Source: Methanobacterium sp. (GTDB taxonomy: Archaea > Methanobacteriota > Methanobacteria > Methanobacteriales > Methanobacteriaceae). Taken from it: a DNA stretch of 5,417 nucleotides. Within the stretch, counting starts at the first letter, position 1. Every line of letters starts with the position of its first letter. The notes under the pieces are model-generated. The model was given only the letters and a program-made list of their open reading frames with translations, had not been told where the DNA came from and did no database searches. Shown here in pieces: positions 1 to 5,417 of this stretch. The stretch spans positions 1-5,417 of the forward strand of contig JAHKLQ010000032.1 of NCBI GenBank assembly GCA_020854975.1. The letters run 5' to 3'. The translations under genes and the position numbers were made by a program.

Positions 1-845
1 AGATAAACTGAACCTTCATCTGTGTTACCTAACAGGAAATAGGTGGTGCCTATCATCAGTCTGGATATGGCTTCACCTTTCTCATTACCAACTTTTCTGA
101 AGAGATTCAAGGATTTTGTGAATAATTCCAAAGAGTTTTTAGTTTTTTCTGCTTTTAATGACACATCACCCATAATAAGAAGTAAAGCTGCTTCTCCTTT
201 TTCATCACCTATATTAACAGCCATTTCATAAGCTTCCTTCAGACGACCCATGGGATTTTTATATTTCTGGTAGGTACCATACACTGCTGATTCATCCAGA
301 AACCCAATAATATCATCAAGTCTTCTTCCCAGTTCCTCATAATCTATTTTTTCCTCATCAACAGATTCAGGGTAACCACTTTTTTGGGATTCAGTTTTCA
401 GGGAAGCATCAGCAGCATCTTCCTCAACTTTCTCTTTTAATGCTTCAATTTCATCTTCAAGTTCTTTTATTTTATTTAAAACTTCTTCTTTAAGAGGAGT
501 GTCTATTTTTGAACATAATTTAAAGGAATGCTGGTAATGGTCATAAGCCCTTTGGGTATCATCCATATTGAAATAAACATCCCCAATCAGATCCAGTATA
601 ACTGCTTCCTGTTCAGTAAATCCTAATTCATGGTATATTTCAACGGATTTTTCCAGGAAACCTATGGCATTTTTAGTATCACCATCTTCATATTGCATGG
701 TGGCAATTTCTACCATAAGGTTTGCCTCAGCCTCCTGGTATTCCCAGAGTTGTTCTAAAAGTTTTTTGATGGTAGTTTTAGAATCCTCTTTAGAATCAAA
801 AATACCTAAAACCATCATTGATTTAAATAGATCTTGCCCATTCAA
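1..845 (-). CDS. TPR and coiled-coil protein, 3' end cut by window edge
   Basis: This is a partial gene; 281 codons are visible with no stop before the left edge. The start is TTG at 845, chosen because GGGTGAT (857-851) lies 5 bases before it; the nearby ATG at 849 reads ATG-ACT-TGA and is closed, and the next in-frame ATG is codon 10. The protein is a helical repeat protein. Tetratricopeptide-like helix pairs lie at about residues 42-75 (NAIGFLEKSVEIY) and 81-114 (DLIGDVYFNMDDTQRAYDHY). A charged coiled coil follows at about 119-143, then an acidic linker, then further TPR units at about 201-281 (LLLIMGDVSLKAEKTKNSLE). No signal peptide or membrane segment is seen, so it is probably cytoplasmic. 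TPR arrays bind partner proteins, and its place after the GTPase/KaiC genes suggests a scaffold or adaptor, which is inference. The 79-base gap and a TATA-like box before it allow separate transcription. The repeat fold is fairly certain; the function is unknown. Confidence 0.85.
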   Translation of the reverse strand, partial: MNGQDLFKSMMVLGIFDSKEDSKTTIKKLLEQLWEYQEAEANLMVEIATMQYEDGDTKNAIGFLEKSVEIYHELGFTEQEAVILDLIGDVYFNMDDTQRAYDHYQHSFKLCSKIDTPLKEEVLNKIKELEDEIEALKEKVEEDAADASLKTESQKSGYPESVDEEKIDYEELGRRLDDIIGFLDESAVYGTYQKYKNPMGRLKEAYEMAVNIGDEKGEAALLLIMGDVSLKAEKTKNSLELFTKSLNLFRKVGNEKGEAISRLMIGTTYFLLGNTDEGSVY

Positions 846-850
846 GTCAT

Positions 851-857
851 ATCACCC
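851..857 (-). promoter_or_regulatory. Ribosome binding site fixing a TTG start
   Basis: GGGTGAT on the minus strand matches the archaeal 16S 3' end complement (GGAGGTGATC) and sits 5 bases before TTG 845. It decides the start of the TPR protein, which otherwise has no upstream in-frame ATG. Confidence 0.6.
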
Positions 858-898
858 TTTACAACTAATTACCTAAGCTTATGATGAATACAGTTCAC

Positions 899-910
899 AT
901 TATAATATTT
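899..910 (-). promoter_or_regulatory. Possible TATA box for the TPR gene
   Basis: The minus strand reads AAATATTATAAT in the 79-base gap between the second KaiC-like gene and the TPR gene. An archaeal start site about 25 bases downstream would fall near 876-880, giving a leader of about 30 bases that includes the GGGTGAT site. The same 12 bases occur again across the stop codon of the preceding gene (924-935), so AT-rich chance is a real alternative. Confidence 0.25.
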
Positions 911-924
911 GTTTAAAATGGGAA

Positions 925-1644
925 TTATAATATTTCCCCCTCTCCCAAAACCAATCCCTGATTGGTAATCTGGTATTCTGCAGTTCCCATCAAACCTTCA
1001 CTGGACCTGAATGTTAAATAACTGCCATCAAGCATAATCACATTATCCACAACTGATTTTAGTATTTTTTCCGTATTTTCATCAGCAACTCCCTCAGTAT
1101 AGGTGATAACCAGTGTGGATCCTGCTTCCTGTAATCTGCGAATGTACGTTTTTAAAAAGCGGATAACCATGGGCTCCGGGTTGAATGCAAAGGGAGTGGT
1201 GAGTGAATCAAAAACCGACCGGAACTCATTGGATTTTTTAAAAACAAAACGGGTTCCAATACCAACTTTCACCATTAAATCTGTGGGGTCGTTAATTTTA
1301 GAAGGAGTATAAGTGTTAGTAGTTTCAATAGGGGCACCTGAAAGGGATGATATTGAGTCGATTACATATAGAAGTTCTTTTTCCATTGCATTTTGCAGGT
1401 ACCATCCGAAATCTATCATGTTTTGTTGTAACTGTTTCATTCCCTCATCAGCGGTGATGTACAGGCAGGGTTCCTCAAGGTTTAAACCATGATTAGCAAA
1501 TTGATAAGAAAAAATTGATTTACCCACTTTAGGCGGCCCATACACTAATGTGCTGGTGTTCTGTGGAATACCTCCCAGATCATAACCCGCTTCAGACTGT
1601 AACAATTCATCTAATCCAGGTATTCCTGACTCAACAGTGCTCAT
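925..1644 (-). CDS. KaiC-like RecA-superfamily ATPase, distal copy
   Basis: A single-domain, 239-residue KaiC/RAD55-type RecA-fold ATPase. It opens with the family's SGIPGLDELL motif (6-15) and GGIP (24-27). The Walker A loop GPPKVGKS is at 36-43, with lysine K42 intact. TADEG (64-68) lies where KaiC proteins carry the paired catalytic acidic residues, and here reads Asp-Glu. LLYVIDSIS is at 91-99, the Walker B strand with D146 is in SVFDSLTT (143-150), and a conserved block runs from LKTYIRRLQEAG (164-175) to SVVDNVIMLDG (197-207). It should bind and probably hydrolyse ATP in an oligomer. There is no second KaiC domain, so it is not a clock KaiC. The start is ATG 1644, with only a weak GTGAT site before it. 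It follows its paralogue after 31 bases. ArlH-like or sensory regulators of the same superfamily are possible relatives; the partner and target are unknown. Confidence 0.9.
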   Translation of the reverse strand: MSTVESGIPGLDELLQSEAGYDLGGIPQNTSTLVYGPPKVGKSIFSYQFANHGLNLEEPCLYITADEGMKQLQQNMIDFGWYLQNAMEKELLYVIDSISSLSGAPIETTNTYTPSKINDPTDLMVKVGIGTRFVFKKSNEFRSVFDSLTTPFAFNPEPMVIRFLKTYIRRLQEAGSTLVITYTEGVADENTEKILKSVVDNVIMLDGSYLTFRSSEGLMGTAEYQITNQGLVLGEGEIL

Positions 1645-1675
1645 TATATCACTTTTTCATTAATTTAACTAACTT

Positions 1676-2398
1676 TTATTGTTCATCATGGAGAATAACA
1701 ATTCCTTCATCAGTAGTTCGGTATGCATCTTCCTTTCGGCCCATACCTTTCATGGCCTCTATAATTATTTTTTCTCCATCAAGTTTAATGATGTTATCCA
1801 CCATTGATTTGATTAGGGTCTCTGTTCTTGAATCTGCTGAACCTTCAATATAGGTGATGATCACTGTACCCCCAGCTTCCTTTATCCGTAAGATGTACGT
1901 TTTCAAAACCCGCACAATTAACATTTCATTGTTAGATTCCAGAATAGTGGTCACAGAATCCACAACACCCCTTAAACGCGGGCTTTTCTGGGAAATAGAA
2001 CGTGCTACTCTGCTTACTTTAACTAGCATATCAGTGGGATTGTGAACAGAGGATCGTTGATAAATGTCTGATTCCTCAACTTCCATGTCAGAAGAAACTG
2101 CATCAACCACATATAACATCTCATTTTCAAGATAATCATCAAGATTAAGCCCTATACCCTTCATGGTATCATAAATATCTTGTATTCCATGGTCTGTGGT
2201 TAGGTAAAGGCATGGTTCATCCTGAGTTAACCCTTGATAGGTGAACTGATAACAAAAAGTGGACTTACCCACCTCTGGAGGGCCATAAATAAGTGTAGCT
2301 GAGTTTTCAGGAAATCCACCTAATTTTAAGGCTAAATTATCTTCAGATGAAGTTAACTCATCAAATCCGGAGATACCGGAAGCAATACGGACTATCAT
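1676..2398 (-). CDS. KaiC-like RecA-superfamily ATPase, proximal copy
   Basis: A 240-residue paralogue of the next gene, alignable end to end: SGISGFDEL (7-15), [15 protein letters not shown] (27-41) and Walker A GPPEVGKS at 39-46 with K45. The Walker B strand [10 protein letters not shown] (142-151) carries D147. The C-terminal block runs from [14 protein letters not shown] (165-178) to [11 protein letters not shown] (198-208). The notable change is TTDHG at 67-71: where KaiC proteins have paired acidic residues the second position is His70, so ATP binding looks intact but hydrolysis may be weak. The start is set at ATG 2398 because AGGTGA (2409-2404) is 5 bases before it. An in-frame GTG at 2407 would add three residues but is itself inside that ribosome binding site. 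The gene lies 5 bases after the GTPase stop, so it is probably co-translated. The family is certain; the biological role is unknown. Confidence 0.9.
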   Translation of the reverse strand: MIVRIASGISGFDELTSSEDNLALKLGGFPENSATLIYGPPEVGKSTFCYQFTYQGLTQDEPCLYLTTDHGIQDIYDTMKGIGLNLDDYLENEMLYVVDAVSSDMEVEESDIYQRSSVHNPTDMLVKVSRVARSISQKSPRLRGVVDSVTTILESNNEMLIVRVLKTYILRIKEAGGTVIITYIEGSADSRTETLIKSMVDNIIKLDGEKIIIEAMKGMGRKEDAYRTTDEGIVILHDEQ

Positions 2399-2403
2399 TA
2401 AGG

Positions 2404-2409
2404 TCACCT
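2404..2409 (-). promoter_or_regulatory. Ribosome binding site that excludes a GTG start
   Basis: AGGTGA on the minus strand overlaps the stop codon of the GTPase gene (TGA, 2406-2404) and lies 5 bases before ATG 2398. The GTG at 2407-2405 is part of this site, so it is unlikely to be the start codon. Confidence 0.65.
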
Positions 2410-3576
2410 GTACAATATTTCCAAAAGAGCATCCATTGCGTCTTCAATTCCTTCATTAAGATGGAGACTTGTGGGAACTATGGGTATGCTCTGGTCAATG
2501 TTCATAACTTTTCTTATCTTTTCAGGTGATAATGAATCTGGCAGATCCTGTTTATTGGCTACAATAACTTTAGGTATTGCTTCTGCTTTACATCGTTTCA
2601 TCATCTCCTTGGCCCGGGCGAATGTTTCAGGAGCAGTTGAATCCACCACGATAAATGCACCCACGGCTTCTTTTGACAGTATATCCAGGATAAGGTCGAA
2701 GCGTTCCTGTCCTGGTGTTCCAAAAACATCAGCATTGAATCCTTTATATTCCATGTGTCCAATATCCATGGCAATGGTGGTGGGAACTTGACCCAATGCC
2801 ATTCTATCCACAGAAACCGAATTTTTTGCTATTTTTTTAACAAAACTGGATTTTCCTGCGTTAAACGGACCAGTTACCAGGATCTTTGGTATGAATATTT
2901 TCACCCCACCTGGACGCATTATATTAAAAAGCACCCGGTTACTGGAGGGTGTGGTCCAGGATGCTCCAGTTACCATGAATCCCTGACCAATGATTACTCT
3001 TTCTTCAATGGTACTGAGGTTAACTAAACAATCCATTGAATCCTTAATTTGTTCAATTAACGCGTTTTCATAATCCCATTCCGTGAATATATAAATTAAT
3101 ATGGTTTTGTTATCATTAGCAACTTGATTCCATTTATTGATGATTCGAACGGTTTCTCCATCATCTAAATAATCAATAAGAGTAGAAAGATTATTTATCA
3201 CTCCTAAACCATCTGGAACATCATTTATGGCCTTAATAACAACATCTTCAATTTGAGAATAATCTTCTATACCATATTTCCCAGTTACAGGGGCTCCAAT
3301 GAAATAAGAACTTCCATCTACAAAGAAAACTCTTTTATCATCCACTTTTTTTTCTAGATCCCATCCGAATTTCTCAAATTCATAGATGATAGAGCTTGGT
3401 TCTGTTACGTTAGTGAAAATGAAACCAGAGTCCCCTTCTTCCAGTCTACTTTGCAGGGTTTGATAACCGAATGCCTCGCATTCAACTCCAGGGTCTGCAT
3501 AGAAAAGTACTGATGATCCTTCTGGTATTCCACCTCCTAAAAAATCATCTAGTTTGGGAATGTGGGTTTTCTTCAT
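2404..3576 (-). CDS. GTPase fused to a degenerate KaiC-like domain
   Basis: A two-domain protein of 390 residues. Residues 1-225 follow the KaiC/RAD55 pattern ([20 protein letters not shown]), but the P-loop reads [10 protein letters not shown] (27-36), with no lysine. The Walker B strand reads GVINNLST (125-132), with Asn for Asp, so this looks like a pseudo-ATPase. Residues 230-390 are a Ras-like GTPase resembling the COG2229 group: G1 GPFNAGKSS (236-244), G2 PTTIAMDIG (265-273), G3 FGTPGQERF (285-293, with Gly in place of the usual Asp and Gln290 in the Ras Gln61 place), G4 NKQD (341-344) and G5 TSL (369-371). It probably acts as a GTP switch with the Roadblock protein upstream, as MglA does with MglB. 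The start is uncertain: ATG 3576 is 2 bases after the Roadblock stop, while GTG 3582 would overlap it as GTGA and add two residues. The GTPase part is very sure. Confidence 0.9.
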   Translation of the reverse strand: MKKTHIPKLDDFLGGGIPEGSSVLFYADPGVECEAFGYQTLQSRLEEGDSGFIFTNVTEPSSIIYEFEKFGWDLEKKVDDKRVFFVDGSSYFIGAPVTGKYGIEDYSQIEDVVIKAINDVPDGLGVINNLSTLIDYLDDGETVRIINKWNQVANDNKTILIYIFTEWDYENALIEQIKDSMDCLVNLSTIEERVIIGQGFMVTGASWTTPSSNRVLFNIMRPGGVKIFIPKILVTGPFNAGKSSFVKKIAKNSVSVDRMALGQVPTTIAMDIGHMEYKGFNADVFGTPGQERFDLILDILSKEAVGAFIVVDSTAPETFARAKEMMKRCKAEAIPKVIVANKQDLPDSLSPEKIRKVMNIDQSIPIVPTSLHLNEGIEDAMDALLEILYR

Positions 3577-3578
3577 GA

Positions 3579-3956
3579 TCACATCCCACCCATGATCTGG
3601 TTCACCTGTTCTGCAATGGATTCCATCTCCACAAATATGAGTCCTAATTGAGCTTCTGGCTCAGTTAAAACTGTTAAAATAGTCTTAGAACCCGCAGGTA
3701 TTAATACAATAGTGCCTTTCTCTGTTTTAACTGAGATCTGGCTAACTGAACCCGTGGTCATCTGCCCTGATGCTGCTTCTGCTGCTCCCATAATGGTGGA
3801 ACATAAAGCAGAAAATATACGTGCATCCACATCAGGAGGTGTTCGGGAGTTAATAAGGAGTCCCTCTTTAGAAACTATACCACATGCCTTTATCTGCCCC
3901 ACTTGCATCAGATTTGTAAGCACATCATCAAGCTCTTCCTTTTTAGTTTTAGCCAT
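3579..3956 (-). CDS. Roadblock/LC7 domain protein, MglB-like
   Basis: A 125-residue single-domain protein with the Roadblock/LC7 layout. An opening helix (about 5-19, [14 protein letters not shown]) leads into strands [15 protein letters not shown] (23-37). A long helix (about 42-63, [20 protein letters not shown]) is followed by strands at 70-77, 81-87 and 91-97, an LGLIF strand (104-108) and a C-terminal helix. There is no signal peptide. Such proteins dimerise and serve as platforms or activators for small GTPases; MglB is the activator for MglA in bacteria. The very next gene encodes a GTPase, which makes that pairing likely here by inference. The start at ATG 3956 has GGGTGA (3967-3962) 5 bases before it. 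The last codons (MGGM) supply the G-rich stretch that can act as the ribosome binding site of the GTPase gene. It appears to be the first gene of the cluster. Confidence 0.92.
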   Translation of the reverse strand: MAKTKKEELDDVLTNLMQVGQIKACGIVSKEGLLINSRTPPDVDARIFSALCSTIMGAAEAASGQMTTGSVSQISVKTEKGTIVLIPAGSKTILTVLTEPEAQLGLIFVEMESIAEQVNQIMGGM

Positions 3957-3961
3957 TTATT

Positions 3962-3967
3962 TCACCC
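3962..3967 (-). promoter_or_regulatory. Ribosome binding site of the Roadblock gene
   Basis: GGGTGA on the minus strand lies 5 bases before ATG 3956, the spacing also seen for the proximal KaiC-like gene. It supports this start and a leadered transcript for the first gene of the cluster. Confidence 0.6.
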
Positions 3968-4017
3968 ATATATTGTATTATTTACACCCTATCCATCATA
4001 TTCTTTTGTATTGATAT

Positions 4018-4347
4018 CTATGAGACTTCATATATTTTCATTATCCGATACAGCTTATAAAAAACATAAATCAATAACAGAGTCAAAATTATACTAAGTA
4101 TGATATATCCTTCTTTTAAAATAGGAATTGGATAAAAATCATCTAAAATATTGATAAAAACGTTTAATGCGTAAATAATCATGGCCACAGCAAAGAATTG
4201 AAAAACCTTAATTGTCTGGGTTTTATTGGAGAACAAGCGACCTAATGCTGCTGTTTTATACTTCCTAAGATTTAAGTAGATTATTAAGGGGAAGATGAAT
4301 AATAATGCAAAGAGTACTATGTTAAACCAGGCATTGTAAATGTTCAT
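4018..4347 (-). CDS. Small three-helix membrane protein, second of pair
   Basis: A 109-residue hydrophobic protein that I do not recognise. Membrane segments are at about 8-26 (NIVLFALLFIFPLIIYL), 48-67 (VFQFFAVAMIIYALNVFINI) and 80-101 (YIILSIILTLLLIYVFYKLY). A basic loop RKYKTAALGRLFSNKTQTIK follows the first helix, and a basic tail closes the protein. By the positive-inside tendency, the first loop and the C terminus would face the cytoplasm. No catalytic motif is visible. Its start ATG 4347 overlaps the previous stop as ATGA, and GGAGG (4355-4351) stands 3 bases before it, so translation is very likely coupled. Length and helix spacing match the preceding gene, so the two probably form a complex. 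That is inference, and no function can be given. Confidence 0.8.
   Translation of the reverse strand: MNIYNAWFNIVLFALLFIFPLIIYLNLRKYKTAALGRLFSNKTQTIKVFQFFAVAMIIYALNVFINILDDFYPIPILKEGYIILSIILTLLLIYVFYKLYRIMKIYEVS
4029..4038 (-). promoter_or_regulatory. Possible TATA box for the Roadblock-GTPase operon
   Basis: The minus strand reads AAAATATATG, with the run of A where an archaeal BRE would be. Transcription would start about 25 bases on, near 4006, giving a leader of about 50 bases. The element lies inside the 3' end of the preceding membrane protein gene. The 61-base gap that follows has no strong T-run terminator, so read-through from the membrane genes is also possible. Confidence 0.3.
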
Positions 4348-4667
4348 TTTCCTCCCCCGTTTCTTAAAACATGTTGTAACTCGTAAACAAAATACAAAAG
4401 AGAAATGGAATATAATATGGCCGTTAATTTAAGAATTGATATATCAGGATTGGTAAAAAGAGAATAGTAAACTTGTCCAATTAAAAAAATTAGCGCCCCT
4501 AAAACGATTACCAGGAAAATCCTCATAATCTCCTTTTCATGTAAAAAGATCATGGAAACTACAAAATCCTCACTACTCAACTCTTTCAGGAGTAAAATGG
4601 AATAATAAATCAATAAAATTCCCAAAAAAAATGAAATGACATGGAAGATTATTGTGATTACACCCAC
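4344..4667 (-). CDS. Small three-helix membrane protein, first of pair
   Basis: A 107-residue hydrophobic protein that I do not recognise. Membrane segments are at about 5-27 (TIIFHVISFFLGILLIYYSI), 49-70 (RIFLVIVLGALIFLIGQVYYSL) and 79-99 (ILKLTAILYSISLLYFVYEL). A loop with KELSSEDF and HEKE lies between helices one and two, and the tail is basic (RNGGGK). The start is GTG 4667; no in-frame ATG, GTG or TTG lies upstream before a stop, and no convincing ribosome binding site precedes it. A TATA-like box at 4691-4700 would place the transcript start within a few bases of the GTG, as in leaderless archaeal messages. The final GGGK codons carry the ribosome binding site of the next gene, which overlaps this one by four bases. 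The function is unknown. Confidence 0.75.
   Translation of the reverse strand: MGVITIIFHVISFFLGILLIYYSILLLKELSSEDFVVSMIFLHEKEIMRIFLVIVLGALIFLIGQVYYSLFTNPDISILKLTAILYSISLLYFVYELQHVLRNGGGK
4351..4358 (-). promoter_or_regulatory. Ribosome binding site within upstream coding sequence
   Basis: GGGGGAGG on the minus strand is the strongest purine-rich match in the window and ends 3 bases before ATG 4347. It also encodes the Gly-Gly-Gly tail of the upstream membrane protein, so the tail sequence may reflect selection on this site rather than on the protein. Confidence 0.55.
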
Positions 4668-4690
4668 TTGGCTAACCAGCCTACTACCCC

Positions 4691-4700
4691 CTATATTTTG
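4691..4700 (-). promoter_or_regulatory. Possible TATA box for the membrane protein pair
   Basis: The minus strand reads CAAAATATAG in the 175-base gap after the pilin-like gene. The expected start site, about 25 bases downstream of its centre, is near 4669, almost at GTG 4667. The rest of the gap (4668-4842) is AT-rich, and I see no gene or clear terminator hairpin in it. Confidence 0.35.
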
Positions 4701-4842
4701 AAATACTATTAATAGATTGATTTTTTAATAATTTAAAATATTCCTTTTCTTTTGAGATTTTAGAAAGTGAAAATAAACCAAAGCAGGATTATAATACATT
4801 TAAACTCAATCCTATGAGTGGTTTGAATATTTTAATAATAAA

Positions 4843-5331
4843 TCACTCCCAAGAAACATCTGCAGTGGTGAAAACATATTTATTGGAATATGCGGGATTG
4901 AAAAGAGAATTAGTAAGATTTTGGGTTTCAAATGATTCGCAGATCTTTTTCCTTGCATAAAAATTAATTCGATCTCCCAAACAGTTTCTGTCTGCCTTAC
5001 TGGTAACAGATGGAGCTGAAGCATGGATGTGGAGTTGAATCTTAGTTTTTTGATAAGTACGGTTAAAACCTTGATTTATGTAATCAACTTTAACTATCTT
5101 TACATTTGAGGGGTTAATTAGACGTTTATGTTCATATGTATAGTTAAAAAAAGTTTCTTCAGGATAGAAAGCAAGACCGTCCAGAATGGCTCCATGTAAT
5201 GCTCCATCACGAGCTGCAGCCATGGCCTGATTAAGTTCATGGGCTTCACTAAGACTTATAGTTAAAGGGAATAAAACCATCACACTCAAACCTATCACTA
5301 ACAGAAATTCAATGGAAAGTTGTCCTTGCAT
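4843..5331 (-). CDS. Pilin-like protein with class III signal peptide
   Basis: From ATG 5331 the protein has 162 residues. Residues 4-9 are QLSIEF, the Q-x-S-x-E-F motif of archaeal class III signal peptides, followed by a hydrophobic helix (about 9-28). In methanogens this class is cut by the EppA-type prepilin peptidase just before the Gln, here after Gly3, leaving a pilin-like protein with its helix in the membrane or in a fibre. The rest is an outside domain of about 130 residues with two cysteines (117, 131), which could pair, and three N-x-T sequons (Asn63, Asn90, Asn138), suitable for archaeal N-glycosylation. Whether it is a pilus subunit or a pseudopilin-like surface protein cannot be told. 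The leader from this ATG is oddly short and uncharged. An extension from CTG 5358 would add MKKVKVSQE and give 171 residues. Confidence 0.88.
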   Translation of the reverse strand: MQGQLSIEFLLVIGLSVMVLFPLTISLSEAHELNQAMAAARDGALHGAILDGLAFYPEETFFNYTYEHKRLINPSNVKIVKVDYINQGFNRTYQKTKIQLHIHASAPSVTSKADRNCLGDRINFYARKKICESFETQNLTNSLFNPAYSNKYVFTTADVSWE

Positions 5332-5354
5332 TTCCTGAGAAACTTTAACCTTTT

Positions 5355-5417
5355 TCAGAATATCACCACCCGATGATGATTGTTATCTTTCACATTTTGA
5401 AGGGTATAGGATCTCCC
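5355..5417 (-). CDS. Possible C-terminal end of an upstream gene
   Basis: One minus-strand frame is open from the right edge to TGA at 5357-5355. It gives 20 residues ending in NNHHRVVIF. The other two frames close earlier in this stretch. The piece is too short to identify. It is supported mainly by position: its stop would overlap the proposed CTG start of the pilin-like gene by four bases (CTGA), like the ATGA overlap of the two membrane protein genes. A chance open frame of this length is common. Confidence 0.35.
   Translation of the reverse strand, partial: GRSYTLQNVKDNNHHRVVIF
5362..5370 (-). promoter_or_regulatory. Strong ribosome binding site before a CTG codon
   Basis: GGTGGTGAT on the minus strand is a good Shine-Dalgarno match 31 bases before the first ATG of the pilin-like gene, too far to serve it directly. 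It is 3 bases before CTG 5358, which is in frame with that gene. Confidence 0.45.

Noticed and set aside
43..876. Plus-strand open frames at 43-231 and 664-876
   Set aside because: They lie opposite the minus-strand TPR gene, whose continuous 281-codon frame, TPR pattern and ribosome binding site explain the region. Their predicted peptides are low-complexity, Ser-rich shadows.
899..935. Twelve-base direct repeat ATTATAATATTT at 899-910 and 924-935
   Set aside because: It is pure AT in an AT-rich gap, and one copy covers a stop codon. Chance is enough to explain it, and there is no third copy or regular array.
2405..2407. GTG at 2407 as the start of the proximal KaiC-like gene
   Set aside because: It lies within the AGGTGA ribosome binding site that serves ATG 2398 at good spacing, and the paralogue also starts directly before the SGI-G-DEL motif.
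925..3576. A circadian-clock kaiC or an archaellum arlH gene
   Set aside because: Each KaiC-like protein has only one RecA domain, unlike clock KaiC, and no kaiA, kaiB or archaellum genes are in the window. Only the superfamily can be assigned.
4762..4783. T-rich stretch on the minus strand after the pilin-like gene, as a terminator
   Set aside because: It is broken by C, G and A bases and no hairpin precedes it. Archaeal U-tract termination is possible, but the signal is too weak to call.
4812..5024. Minus-strand open frame of 70 codons inside the pilin-like gene
   Set aside because: It is in a different frame of the same strand, within a gene that has a clear class III signal peptide, and has no family pattern or ribosome binding site of its own.

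Overview
The window reads as an archaeal chromosome fragment, AT-rich and with every supported gene on the minus strand. It most resembles a methanogen of the Methanobacteriales (Methanobacterium-like). The evidence is a class III (Q-x-S-x-E-F) pilin-like signal peptide, KaiC/RAD55-type RecA ATPases, a Roadblock/LC7 protein beside a small GTPase, Shine-Dalgarno sites of the GGGTGA(T) type, and archaeal TATA-like boxes. The genus is an inference from style, not from a marker gene.

In transcription order (right to left): the tail of an unidentified gene may enter at the right edge (5355-5417). It is followed by a short secreted, pilin-like protein with a class III signal peptide (4843-5331). 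A 175-base intergenic gap holds a TATA-like box. Then come two small three-helix membrane proteins whose genes overlap by ATGA (4344-4667 and 4018-4347). After a 61-base gap comes the main cluster: a Roadblock/LC7 protein (3579-3956); a GTPase fused behind a decayed KaiC-like domain (2404-3576); two tandem KaiC-like ATPases (1676-2398 and 925-1644); and a tetratricopeptide/coiled-coil protein that starts at TTG 845 and runs off the left edge.

The main cluster is compact, with a 2-base gap, a 5-base gap, a 31-base gap and finally a 79-base gap, so at least the first four genes look like one operon. The Roadblock plus Ras-like GTPase pair recalls the bacterial MglB/MglA polarity switch, in which the Roadblock protein is the GTPase-activating partner. 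Here the GTPase is joined to a RecA/KaiC-type domain that has lost its Walker A lysine and Walker B aspartate, and two more KaiC-like proteins with intact P-loops follow it. My inference is a switch complex in which a GTPase controls, or is read out by, a mixed RecA-fold assembly, with the TPR protein as a possible scaffold. The output is not visible in the window; the nearby pilin-like and membrane proteins may or may not belong to it.

Start codons needed decisions. The second KaiC-like gene is best started at ATG 2398, because the in-frame GTG at 2407 is part of its ribosome binding site. The TPR gene is best started at TTG 845. The pilin-like gene may really start at a CTG nine codons upstream of its first ATG.
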